A stretch of 64,000 nt of DNA from Paraburkholderia domus (GTDB lineage Bacteria; Pseudomonadota; Gammaproteobacteria; Burkholderiales; Burkholderiaceae), in contig NZ_CAJNAT010000001.1 of the NCBI RefSeq assembly GCF_905220705.1, positions 496,001-560,000 on the forward strand. Direction: 5' to 3'. Made by a program: the position numbers and the translations under genes. Below the pieces are notes generated by a model. That model was not told the DNA's origin, did not search any database, and saw only the letters and a list, made by a program, of their open reading frames with translations. The first letter of the stretch is position 1. Each line of letters begins with the position of its first letter. Below, in pieces: positions 54,485 through 63,284 of the stretch.

Positions 54485-54964
54485 ATGTCCCCACATGACT
54501 TCCAACGCCTGATTGCAGGCGTGACTGAGCAACTCGCCGGCCGACCGCTCGACGGCGCACTGGCCACGTGGCTCAACGACACTTATCCCGCGGACGGCGC
54601 AACCTTCCGCACGCTCGCCGATGCCTGCCGCACCGGCGTGGCGGAAGGCTGGCTGTGCAACCGCGAAGGCGGCGGCATTCGTTACGGCCGGATCTTCAAG
54701 CCACTGCCGGAGACCCACGGCTTTTCCGTCGACGTGGTCGACATGAACGATATTGCCGGTCCGCATCACGTGCATCCGAACGGCGAAATCGATCTGATCA
54801 TGCCGCTTACAGAAGGCGCCACCTTCGACGGTCATCCAGCCGGCTGGTGCGTGTACGGCCCCGGCAGCGCACATCGCCCGACCGTCGCGAATGGACAGGC
54901 GCTGGTGCTGTATCTGTTGCCGCAAGGCGCGATCGAATTCACTCCCGCTGCCACCTCCGCCTGA
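54485..54964 (+). CDS. DUF4863-family protein of the box cluster
   Basis: A 159-residue soluble protein from the ATG at 54485 (TGGAGGCTCGC upstream), ending 8 bp before boxD. It has a helical N-terminus and a cupin-like C-terminal half with conserved His residues (GPHHVHPNGEIDLIMPL; GSAHRPTV). The DUF4863 family includes PnbB-type 4-hydroxylaminobenzoate lyases. Whether this copy has that activity is unknown; in this place a role in metabolising a benzoate-derived intermediate or by-product is more likely. Confidence 0.78.
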   Translation: MSPHDFQRLIAGVTEQLAGRPLDGALATWLNDTYPADGATFRTLADACRTGVAEGWLCNREGGGIRYGRIFKPLPETHGFSVDVVDMNDIAGPHHVHPNGEIDLIMPLTEGATFDGHPAGWCVYGPGSAHRPTVANGQALVLYLLPQGAIEFTPAATSA

Positions 54965-54972
54965 GATTCATC

Positions 54973-56571
54973 ATGACCGAACTATTGAAAAACTACGTTG
55001 CCGGCCAGTGGGTCGCGGGCGGCGGTGAAGGCGTGACGCTGACCGATCCGATCACAGGTGAAGCGCTCGTGCGCGTGTCGAGCCAGGGCCTGGATCTCGC
55101 CCATGCATTCGACTTCGCTAGAGCAGAAGGCGGCGACGCCTTGCGTGAGCTGACCTATGCACAGCGCGCCGCCCGTCTTGCCGACATCGTCAAACTGCTG
55201 CAGGCGAAGCGTGACGACTACTACGCGATCGCGACCGCGAACTCCGGCACCACGCGCAATGATTCGGCGGTCGACATCGACGGTGGAATTTTTACACTGT
55301 CGTACTACGCGAAACTCGGTGCGTCGCTCGGCGACGTGCATGCGCTGCGCGACGGCAACGCCGTATCGTTGAGCAAAGACCAATCGTTCAGCGTGCAGCA
55401 CGTGCTCACGCCGACGCGCGGCGTGGCGCTCTTCATCAACGCGTTCAATTTTCCGTCGTGGGGCTTGTGGGAGAAAGCAGCACCCGCGTTGCTATCCGGC
55501 GTGCCCGTCATCATCAAGCCCGCTACGGCGACGGCATGGCTCACACAAAGAATGATTGCCGATGTGGTCGACGCAGGCATTCTGCCGCCCGGCGCGTTGT
55601 CAGTCATCTGCGGCAGTTCCGCAGGTCTGCTGGATCAGATTCAGGCATTCGACGTGGTGTCGTTCACCGGCTCCGCGCAAACCGCCGCAACACTGCGCGC
55701 GCATCCGGCTTTCGTCGAGCGCGGCGCGCGTCTGAATGTCGAAGCCGACAGTCTCAACAGTGCCATTCTCTGTGCCGATGCCACCCCCGACACGCCGGCT
55801 TTCGAATTGTTCATCAAGGAAGTGGTGCGGGAAATGACCGTGAAGTCCGGTCAGAAATGCACGGCAATCCGGCGCGCGTTCGTGCCGGAAGCATCGCTCG
55901 AAGCGGTGCTCGATGCGCTCAAGGCAAAGCTCGCCAAAATCACCGTCGGCAATCCGCGCAACGAAGCCGTGCGGATGGGTTCGCTCGTAAGCCGCGAGCA
56001 GTACGAGAACGTGCTGGCCGGCATCGCCGCGTTGCGCGAGGAAGCGGTACTCGCGTACGACGGCTCGTCTGCACCGCTTGTCGATGCGGACGCAACGATT
56101 GCGGCCTGTGTCGCGCCGCATCTGTTCATGGTCAACGATCCCGATCGCGCGACGCTGTTGCACGACGTCGAAGTATTCGGACCGGTGGCGACCGTGGCGC
56201 CCTATCGCGTCGCCGCCGCAGCAAACGGCGCCCTTCCCGAAGCGCACGCCGTCGCACTCGCGCGACGCGGTCAGGGCTCGCTCGTCGCATCGATCTATTC
56301 GAACGACGACGCACATCTCGGCCGCCTCGCACTCGAACTCGCCGATTCGCATGGGCGCGTCCACGCGATCTCGCCGTCAGTCCAGCAGAGTCAAACCGGC
56401 CATGGCAACGTGATGCCGATGTCGCTGCATGGCGGACCGGGCCGCGCGGGCGGCGGCGAAGAACTCGGCGGCCTGCGTGCACTGGGTTTCTATCACAGGC
56501 GCTCGGCCGTTCAGGCATCGAGCGCTGCGATTGACGCACTAACGCAAACCACTCATTTGCCCACGGCGTAG
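54973..56571 (+). CDS. boxD: 3,4-dehydroadipyl-CoA semialdehyde dehydrogenase BoxD
   Basis: A 532-residue aldehyde dehydrogenase. Start: the ATG at 54973 immediately follows the DUF4863 stop. Catalytic Cys296 is in SGQKCTAIRR; the Glu is in EADSLN; FINAFNFPSWGLWEKAAPALLSGVPVIIKPATATAWL is the cofactor-binding part; HGGPGRAGGGEELGG ends it. It oxidises 3,4-dehydroadipyl-CoA semialdehyde with NADP. Confidence 0.95.
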   Translation: MTELLKNYVAGQWVAGGGEGVTLTDPITGEALVRVSSQGLDLAHAFDFARAEGGDALRELTYAQRAARLADIVKLLQAKRDDYYAIATANSGTTRNDSAVDIDGGIFTLSYYAKLGASLGDVHALRDGNAVSLSKDQSFSVQHVLTPTRGVALFINAFNFPSWGLWEKAAPALLSGVPVIIKPATATAWLTQRMIADVVDAGILPPGALSVICGSSAGLLDQIQAFDVVSFTGSAQTAATLRAHPAFVERGARLNVEADSLNSAILCADATPDTPAFELFIKEVVREMTVKSGQKCTAIRRAFVPEASLEAVLDALKAKLAKITVGNPRNEAVRMGSLVSREQYENVLAGIAALREEAVLAYDGSSAPLVDADATIAACVAPHLFMVNDPDRATLLHDVEVFGPVATVAPYRVAAAANGALPEAHAVALARRGQGSLVASIYSNDDAHLGRLALELADSHGRVHAISPSVQQSQTGHGNVMPMSLHGGPGRAGGGEELGGLRALGFYHRRSAVQASSAAIDALTQTTHLPTA

Positions 56572-56665
56572 CGTCACGAGGCAAGCAACAGCCGAGCAAA
56601 AAGCAAGCATCGCGCGGATCATGAGCACAAAACGGCCGGACCGCCTCACCCGATGGAGGAGACAT

Positions 56666-58258
56666 ATGGAAGGCCTGCTGGAACCGGCTGCGAATCAGCC
56701 CGCCGCGACGGTCGAGCCGCCGCCCGCGATATTCAATTTCGCGGCTTACCTGTTTCAACTGAATGAATCGCGCGCTGGCAAGACTGCTTATATCGACGAC
56801 ACCGGCACCACCACATACGGCGAACTCGAAGAACGGGCCCGCCGCTTCGCGAGCGCATTGCGCACACTCGGCGTGCATCCGGAAGAACGCATACTGCTGG
56901 TGATGCTCGATACCGTCGAGCTGCCGATCGTCTTTCTCGGTGCACTCTATGCGGGCGTCGTGCCGGTCGTCGCGAATACCCTGCTCACTGCCGCCGACTA
57001 CGTGTACATGCTGACGCACAGCCACGCGCGCGCCGTGATCGCATCGGACGCTTTGTTGCCGAATGTCACGCAGGCGATGGATACCGCCGAACACGACGGT
57101 TGCCAGTTGATCGTCTCACAGCCGCCCGAAAGCGAATCTTTAACAGCGCCGCGACTCAATGATCTGATCGACGCGGCCACACCGGCCATCAAAGCGTCCA
57201 CGACAGGCTGCGACGATATCGCGTTCTGGCTGTATTCATCGGGTTCGACCGGCAAACCGAAAGGCACCGTCCACACGCATGCGAATTTGTACTGGACCGC
57301 CGAGTTGTATGCGAAACCGATTCTTGGCATCGTCGAAAGCGATGTGGTTTTCTCGGCGGCCAAATTGTTCTTTGCGTACGGTTTGGGTAACGGTCTGACG
57401 TTCCCGCTCTCGGTCGGCGCTACGGCCGTACTGATGGCCGAACGCCCCACCGCCGACGCGATTTTCACGCGTCTCGTGCAACATCGCCCGACCATTTTTT
57501 ACGGCGTTCCGACGCTCTACGCGGGCATGCTCGTCTCGCCCAACCTGCCCGAGCGCGTCGATGTCGCAATGCGCGTATGCACGTCGGCGGGCGAAGCGCT
57601 GCCGCGCGAAATCGGCGAGCGCTTCACCGCGCACTTCGGTTGCGAAATTCTCGACGGTATCGGCTCGACCGAGATGCTGCATATCTTCCTGTCGAATCGC
57701 GCGGGCGAAGTCGAATACGGCACCACGGGCCGCCCCGTTCCCGGCTACGAAGTCGAGTTGCGCGACGAAGCCGGTCATGCGGTACCTGACGGCGAAGTCG
57801 GCGATCTGTATATCAAAGGGCCGAGCGCGGCACTGATGTACTGGAGCAATCGCGAGAAGTCCCGCGCGACGTTCCTCGGCGAGTGGATTCGCAGCGGCGA
57901 TAAGTACTGCCGGCTCGCGAACGGCTGCTACGTGTATGCGGGCCGCAGCGACGACATGCTGAAAGTGAGCGGCCAGTATGTATCGCCGGTCGAAGTGGAG
58001 ATGGTGCTGGTACAGCACGACGCGGTGCTCGAAGCGGCGGTGGTCGGCGTGGATCACGGCGGCCTCGTAAAGACTCGCGCGTTTGTGGTGTTGAAGCGTG
58101 AATTCACGCCGTCTGAGATACTCGCGGATGAGTTGAAAGCTTTCGTCAAGGGACGGCTCGCGCCGCATAAGTATCCGCGCGATATCCTGTTCGTCGATGA
58201 TTTGCCGAAAACCGCGACCGGCAAGATCCAACGCTTCAAACTGCGCGAACTGTCATAA
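56666..58258 (+). CDS. bclA: Benzoate-CoA ligase
   Basis: A 530-residue AMP-forming ligase. I choose the ATG at 56666 because GGAGGAGACAT precedes it; an ATG at 56621 adds 15 residues. Motifs: YSSGSTGKPKGTVHTH (P-loop), GIGSTEMLHIFLSN, YCRLANGCYVYAGRSDDMLKVSGQYVSPVEVE and the catalytic Lys in LPKTATGKIQRFKLRE. Converts benzoate, ATP and CoA to benzoyl-CoA, the entry step and the source of the inducer. Confidence 0.94.
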   Translation: MEGLLEPAANQPAATVEPPPAIFNFAAYLFQLNESRAGKTAYIDDTGTTTYGELEERARRFASALRTLGVHPEERILLVMLDTVELPIVFLGALYAGVVPVVANTLLTAADYVYMLTHSHARAVIASDALLPNVTQAMDTAEHDGCQLIVSQPPESESLTAPRLNDLIDAATPAIKASTTGCDDIAFWLYSSGSTGKPKGTVHTHANLYWTAELYAKPILGIVESDVVFSAAKLFFAYGLGNGLTFPLSVGATAVLMAERPTADAIFTRLVQHRPTIFYGVPTLYAGMLVSPNLPERVDVAMRVCTSAGEALPREIGERFTAHFGCEILDGIGSTEMLHIFLSNRAGEVEYGTTGRPVPGYEVELRDEAGHAVPDGEVGDLYIKGPSAALMYWSNREKSRATFLGEWIRSGDKYCRLANGCYVYAGRSDDMLKVSGQYVSPVEVEMVLVQHDAVLEAAVVGVDHGGLVKTRAFVVLKREFTPSEILADELKAFVKGRLAPHKYPRDILFVDDLPKTATGKIQRFKLRELS

Positions 58259-58266
58259 GGTGATCC

Positions 58267-59097
58267 ATGCAGAACCCCACAACCACGGCCGTTGCTAGCG
58301 ATTTCGTAGAATTAGCCGCCACGGCATCGCATGGGCCGTTGCGCATCGAATATCGTTGGGTGAATGAAGCGGCGGGCACTGCGCCCATCGCCGTCTTCCT
58401 GCATGAAGGGCTCGGCTCCGTCGCGATGTGGCGCGACTGGCCGCAAGCCTTGTGCGAGCGGCTCGGCATGCGAGGCCTCGTCTATTCGCGGCCCGGCTAC
58501 GGACTCTCCACACCGCGTGAGCATGACGTCAAATGGCCGGTCGACTTCATGACCGCGCAAGCGCGCGATATCCTGCCGGCCCTGTTCGATGCGCTCGATA
58601 TCGGCATGCATGAACGCAAACGCATGTGGCTGGTCGGCCACAGCGACGGCGGCTCGATTACGCTGCTGTACGCGGCGCTGTATCCGGATGCATTGGCCGG
58701 CGCGGTGGCAATCGCACCGCATGTATTCGCCGAAGATATCTCGGTGGAAAGCATCGCGCAGACCAAGCAACTCTACGAAACTACTGATCTGCGCAGCAAG
58801 CTAAGCCGCTATCACGCCGACGTCGATTCCGCGTTCTACGGCTGGAACGATATCTGGTTGAATCCTGCGTTCAGGGAATGGAACATCGCCGGTGAACTGG
58901 ACACCATCAGGCAACCTCTGCTCGCGGTGCAAGGTCACGACGACAACTACGGCACGATGGCGCAGATCGATACGATCAGCGAGCGCGTTGCGCATGCGCA
59001 ATTAGTCAAACTGGACGCTTGCGGGCACTCGCCGCATCGCGATGCACCGGATGCGTTGAACGAGGCGATTGCAGCGTTTGTTGCGCGGCAGCGTTGA
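58267..59097 (+). CDS. Alpha/beta hydrolase of the box operon
   Basis: A 276-residue hydrolase starting at the ATG at 58267 (AAGGTGATCC upstream). Oxyanion segment FLHEGLGSVAMWRD, nucleophile Ser126 in GHSDGGS, and catalytic His in ACGHSPHRDAPD near residue 256. It follows the ligase by 8 bp. A thioesterase-like or lactone role is possible; the exact substrate in the box pathway is not settled by sequence. Confidence 0.88.
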   Translation: MQNPTTTAVASDFVELAATASHGPLRIEYRWVNEAAGTAPIAVFLHEGLGSVAMWRDWPQALCERLGMRGLVYSRPGYGLSTPREHDVKWPVDFMTAQARDILPALFDALDIGMHERKRMWLVGHSDGGSITLLYAALYPDALAGAVAIAPHVFAEDISVESIAQTKQLYETTDLRSKLSRYHADVDSAFYGWNDIWLNPAFREWNIAGELDTIRQPLLAVQGHDDNYGTMAQIDTISERVAHAQLVKLDACGHSPHRDAPDALNEAIAAFVARQR

Positions 59098-59192
59098 ACA
59101 TCGCATGAGCACGCTCTCTCGCCAGGCTATCGTGTCTTTTCTAGCGTGTGGATCGCAGTAATAGTCGCGCGAACAAGTGCGCAATGCAAAAT

Positions 59193-59219
59193 CGCGGCGC
59201 GTCCGCAAGACACGCCGCG
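59193..59219 (-). terminator. Terminator-like hairpin before GntP gene end
   Basis: CGCGGCGCGTC and GACACGCCGCG form an 11-bp stem with one mismatch and a 5-base loop; on the minus strand it is followed by ATTTTGC. It lies between two convergent genes. Confidence 0.55.
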
Positions 59220-59234
59220 GCAAAGCCACCCCGC

Positions 59235-60605
59235 TTAAATCACGGTCGAAAGGCCCAACGTCAATACCAGCGCCGTCACCGAAATGATCGTTTCGCAGAC
59301 GGTCCACGTCTTGAAGGTTTGCGGCACAGTCATGCCGAAGTACTCCTTCACCAGCCAGAAGCCGCCGTCGTTCACGTGCGAGAGGATCAGCGAACCCGCA
59401 CCGGTGGCCAGCACCAGCAACTCGGGCCGCACACCGCCTACCGTGCCCGCCGCCGCTGCGGCGATCGGTGCAATGATGCCTGCCGCCGTCGCCATGGCCA
59501 CCGTTGCAGAACCCGTCGCGACGCGAATCAACGCCGCTACCAGCCACGCGAGAATCAACAGGGGCACATGCGCGCCGGTCGCTACATCGACGATCGCCTT
59601 CGACGCGCCGCTATCGATCAGAATGCGCCCAAAACCCGCACCCGCTCCCACCACCAGCGTAATACCCGCAGTCGGTGCAAGACACTCGTTAGTGAACTTG
59701 AGGATCTGCTCGCGGTTAAAGCCGCGTGATTTGCCGAACGTATAGAAGCTCAACAGCACCGCCAGTAGCAAAGCCATGTCCGGGTGCCCGATCAGACGCA
59801 GTGCGTTGTTCAGAGACGATTTGGCCGGCACGATCACATCCGCCCAACTGCCGACCAGCATCAACAACACCGGCAACAGCACCGTCAACAAGGTGATGCC
59901 GAAGCCCGGCAGTTCCTGGTGCGAGCGCTTCGCGTCCTGTTCGATGAACTGCTGCGCCATCGGATTGATGCCGTCGAGCACGACGAAGCGCGCAATCAGC
60001 TTGGAGAACAGCGGACCCGCAATCGCCGCAGTCGGAAGTCCGACGATCAGCGCGTAGAAAATCGTGTGGCCGATATCCGCGTTGTATGCGGTGACAGCGA
60101 GCAATGCAGCCGGGTGCGGCGGAATCAGCCCGTGCACGACGGACAAACCCGCCACCATCGGAATGCCGACACGAATCATCGAGGTACCGGTGCGCTGGGC
60201 GACGTTGAACGCGATCGGAATCAGCAGCACGAAACCGACTTCGAAGAACACCGGCAAGCCGACGAGGAACGCGATGCACATCATCGCCCAATGCACGTTC
60301 TTCGGCCCGAACAGGTCAATCAGCGTGCGCGCGATACGTTCCGCGCCACCCGATTCGGCCATCATCTTGCCGAGCATCGTGCCGAGGCCGACCACGATGG
60401 CAATGTGGCCGAGCGTACCGCCGACGCCGGTTTCGAACGACTTGAGAATCGACGTCGCCGGCATGCCGACGGCGAGCGCCAACGCCACCGACACCATCAT
60501 CAACGTGATGAACGGATTCATCTTGAAGCGCGCGATCAGCACGACCAACGCGATGATGGCAATCAATGCATAGACGAGTAACAGACTTCCTTGAACGGTC
60601 GCCAT
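59235..60605 (-). CDS. GntP-family sugar-acid:proton symporter
   Basis: A 456-residue membrane protein with about 12 segments and the GntP pattern: GVGGTLGHIAIVVGLGTMLGKMMAESGGAERIARTL, GLSVVHGLIPPHPAALLAVTAYNADIGHTIFYALIVGLP, and VATGSATVAMATAAGIIAP. Transports gluconate or related sugar acids. Its neighbours (porin, PLP enzyme, IclR) suggest one uptake and degradation unit. Confidence 0.93.
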   Translation of the reverse strand: MATVQGSLLLVYALIAIIALVVLIARFKMNPFITLMMVSVALALAVGMPATSILKSFETGVGGTLGHIAIVVGLGTMLGKMMAESGGAERIARTLIDLFGPKNVHWAMMCIAFLVGLPVFFEVGFVLLIPIAFNVAQRTGTSMIRVGIPMVAGLSVVHGLIPPHPAALLAVTAYNADIGHTIFYALIVGLPTAAIAGPLFSKLIARFVVLDGINPMAQQFIEQDAKRSHQELPGFGITLLTVLLPVLLMLVGSWADVIVPAKSSLNNALRLIGHPDMALLLAVLLSFYTFGKSRGFNREQILKFTNECLAPTAGITLVVGAGAGFGRILIDSGASKAIVDVATGAHVPLLILAWLVAALIRVATGSATVAMATAAGIIAPIAAAAAGTVGGVRPELLVLATGAGSLILSHVNDGGFWLVKEYFGMTVPQTFKTWTVCETIISVTALVLTLGLSTVI

Positions 60606-60685
60606 AGGTGCTCCTGAAGAGAAAGATCCGCGCCGCAGCTTCCGTTAAGCGGAATGTTGTATGCGCACAGCGCGGGCGGGCGGAC

Positions 60686-61804
60686 TTAGAACTTGTGGCG
60701 GATGCCGGCGACGGTCACGAACTGTCCGTTGTTGCTCGACGGGTTCGAAATGCCTTCGACCCATGCATGCGAACCGGATGCGCGCTGGTAGATGCCGTTC
60801 AGGTAGAGATCGGTGGTCTTCGACAGGAAGTACTCGCCGCCGACACTCACCTGGTTGTAATGCGCATTGGTGGCTGTCGTACCACTGGTGTTCTGCGTCG
60901 TGTAGATGTAGCCGAGCGCAAGCAGCGTAGCCGGCGTGAACTGATACTTCACGCTGGCTTCGTAGTTGGCGAAACGCAGGCTGCCACCGCTGAGCAACTG
61001 GAACTGCGAATTCGTGTACAGCAGCGCGACGGTTGCCGGGCCGAACACGTACGAACCGCCTGCACCCCACACCTGGTTGCGCTGCACGCCACTGATGATC
61101 GACGAGCCGGTGTTGTAGTAGTTGTCCGAAGGCGCCGCGCCCGTGGTGTTAGTGGCCGGCTGATTGACCAGCGAGTAAGCCGCGTCCAGATGCAGCGGAC
61201 CGTTCACATAATCGGCACCGACGCTCCATGCGCGGTTATTGGCGAACTGCCCCGCCGTATTCGAGAACGCGTACATCGCGTTTGCTGTGAACCCTGCATA
61301 CGTCGGCGTGGTGTACTTGACCGCGTTGTTGGTACGGTACGTGTTGTTGATATCGTCGTTGTCGTAGATCGCGTTGCCATACTGGCTCATTGCGCCGACG
61401 CCATTGATCTGCATGTTCGACAGATAGTCCTGCACGCTGTTGTACTGACGGCCGAGCGTGATCGTGCCCGCCTTGCTATTGGAAAGTGCAACCCATGCGC
61501 TACGGCCGAACATACGACCGCCCTGACCCGATGCGCCATTCTCCAGGCTGAAGCCATTTTCGAGCTTGAACAGCACCTTGTTGCCGCCGCCCAGATCTTC
61601 GGTGCCGAGCAGGCCCCAGCGCGAACCTTGCACGTTGCCCTGCGTCGTCTGATACGCCTTCTCACCCTTCTGGTTATTGGTGAAGGTGAAGCCGGCATCG
61701 ACAATGCCGTACAGCGTCACGCTGCTTTGCGCGTGGACGGCTTGCGCGGCGAGTCCGGCGGCAGCGAACGCGATGGCCGTACGAAGAATCTGTTTGTGCA
61801 TCAT
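60686..61804 (-). CDS. Gram-negative (OmpC-like) trimeric porin
   Basis: A 372-residue outer-membrane porin from the ATG at 61804 (CTTGAGGAAACC upstream). Signal peptide (HKQILRTAIAFAAAGLAAQAVHAQ), then SSVTLYGIVDAGFTFTNNQ, the standard start of Burkholderiales porins, and a barrel ending in the C-terminal Phe (VTVAGIRHKF). Downstream of the PLP-enzyme gene and upstream of GntP, all in the same direction. Confidence 0.95.
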   Translation of the reverse strand: MMHKQILRTAIAFAAAGLAAQAVHAQSSVTLYGIVDAGFTFTNNQKGEKAYQTTQGNVQGSRWGLLGTEDLGGGNKVLFKLENGFSLENGASGQGGRMFGRSAWVALSNSKAGTITLGRQYNSVQDYLSNMQINGVGAMSQYGNAIYDNDDINNTYRTNNAVKYTTPTYAGFTANAMYAFSNTAGQFANNRAWSVGADYVNGPLHLDAAYSLVNQPATNTTGAAPSDNYYNTGSSIISGVQRNQVWGAGGSYVFGPATVALLYTNSQFQLLSGGSLRFANYEASVKYQFTPATLLALGYIYTTQNTSGTTATNAHYNQVSVGGEYFLSKTTDLYLNGIYQRASGSHAWVEGISNPSSNNGQFVTVAGIRHKF

Positions 61805-61962
61805 GGTTTCCTCAAGTCGATAGAGAAGCGAACGCCGGTTACACGTGGATGTTCCGGCGGTATCAGTAGTACTAAGCGGGCAAGTCAAAGCGGCACCGGA
61901 ATGGAGTCCGGTGCTACGGTCAAACAACGGTCATCGATGAATCGATATGAAGCGGGAGAAAA

Positions 61963-63165
61963 TCAGTCGGGCCAATTCCGGCGCGCGGCAATGCGGCGCG
62001 CGTCGCGCTGGTAGAACGGTGTGACGACGGGTTCCGGCGACTGCCGTGCGCGCTCGAGCTCGGCGGTGAGCCGCGCCAGTACGATCTGTTCTTCACCCGG
62101 GTGCAGATTGCACGGGTCGAGGAAAAAGAAATGCAGTTCCGCTTCATGGTCGCGCACGATCACCGGCACCTCGCCTTCGGGCGGCCGCGCGAGCGCATCC
62201 GCGAGATCCCATGCGGTGATACGAGCCTGCTTGGGATCGATATGCAGTTTCAGACGGTCGAGCGGATTGCCGGTCGGGTCGGCATCGATCTCCGCCCAGA
62301 CGCCGTCGCAACGATTCAAGGTCTCGCGCCACAGCGTGAGGTAGCCGCGTTCGCGGGCGCGAACCGCGACATGGTCGCGCCGCTGCCATTGTTCGAGCGC
62401 GGCGATCGCGCCGACAATGCCTTCCTTGCCCACTTTCATGCCGCGGCCAATGCCGCCGTTCTGGAAATACGCAGCACGTACCCGCGCTTTCTTGCCCGCG
62501 ACGATGCCGGCGGTCAGCCCACCGAGAAATTTGTGCGCCGAGTAGAGCGCGATATCGGCACCGGCCGCAATGAATCGCTTGAGGTCGTATTCGGAAGCCG
62601 CATCGACGATCACGGGCACGCCCTTCGCGTGCGCGACCGCAATGAATTCTTCGAGCGGGATCATGCCGAATTGCACCGTATGATGCGACACCACGTAAAG
62701 CGCTGCAGCCGTGCGTTCGGTGATGGCGGTATTCAGCTGATAGCCGTGTGCTTCGGTCGCCGCGCCCACCGGCACGACGCGCGCGCCGGACAGACGGATC
62801 GCCTGGTCCACCGGTGCGCCATAATTGACGAGGTGGCCGGTTTGAATCGCGACTTCGTGGCGCTCCAGTGAGGCCGTGTCGGGCAGCCGTTCGATCAGGC
62901 CGGGGTCGTCGCCCGTCATGGTGGCTGCAATACAAAGCGTGATCGCCGCCGAGCACGATGCGGTGATATACCCGGCTTCGCTGCCGCACGCTTCGGCAAT
63001 CGCCGCCGAAGCCCTGCGTTGCAGATCGTCGATCTCGACGAATTGCGGCAGTACCTGCGCGACCGCGTCGATCACCGGCGCGCTAACACTGGACGCGCCA
63101 AGACTCGTCATCGTGCCCGAAGCATTGATGACAGGGCGTAAGCCAAAGCGAGAGCGAATGTCCAT
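61963..63165 (-). CDS. SelA-like PLP enzyme (D-glucosaminate-6-phosphate ammonia-lyase type)
   Basis: A 400-residue PLP protein. The opening FGLRPVINASGTMTSLGASSVSAPVIDAV, the active-site segment ALYSAHKFLGG with the PLP Lys212, and GGIGRGMKVGKEG match the SelA/DgaE fold. In this fold the known activities are selenocysteine synthase and amino-sugar-acid ammonia lyases. With GntP and a porin as neighbours, an amino-sugar-acid ammonia lyase or a related PLP elimination is more likely than SelA. Confidence 0.85.
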   Translation of the reverse strand: MDIRSRFGLRPVINASGTMTSLGASSVSAPVIDAVAQVLPQFVEIDDLQRRASAAIAEACGSEAGYITASCSAAITLCIAATMTGDDPGLIERLPDTASLERHEVAIQTGHLVNYGAPVDQAIRLSGARVVPVGAATEAHGYQLNTAITERTAAALYVVSHHTVQFGMIPLEEFIAVAHAKGVPVIVDAASEYDLKRFIAAGADIALYSAHKFLGGLTAGIVAGKKARVRAAYFQNGGIGRGMKVGKEGIVGAIAALEQWQRRDHVAVRARERGYLTLWRETLNRCDGVWAEIDADPTGNPLDRLKLHIDPKQARITAWDLADALARPPEGEVPVIVRDHEAELHFFFLDPCNLHPGEEQIVLARLTAELERARQSPEPVVTPFYQRDARRIAARRNWPD

Positions 63166-63284
63166 GAAGCGCCTCCAACCTGGTATTTCTTAATTATGGA
63201 ATATATGTTGTAATTGCGGATCAGTTTAGCATACAATCACCCTGCGTCAACTGGACAAAAACAACCCGCCTCAGAGGAGCACGA
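63166..63284. promoter_or_regulatory. Divergent promoter region of the PLP-enzyme and IclR genes
   Basis: A 119-bp AT-rich segment. AATTA and TAATT flank a 15-bp centre at about 63190-63215, an imperfect inverted repeat suitable for an IclR-type operator. Confidence 0.4.

Noticed and set aside
60608-62014. 468-codon plus-strand frame opposite the porin
   Set aside because: Antisense shadow of the porin gene, with no ribosome-binding site or known domain.
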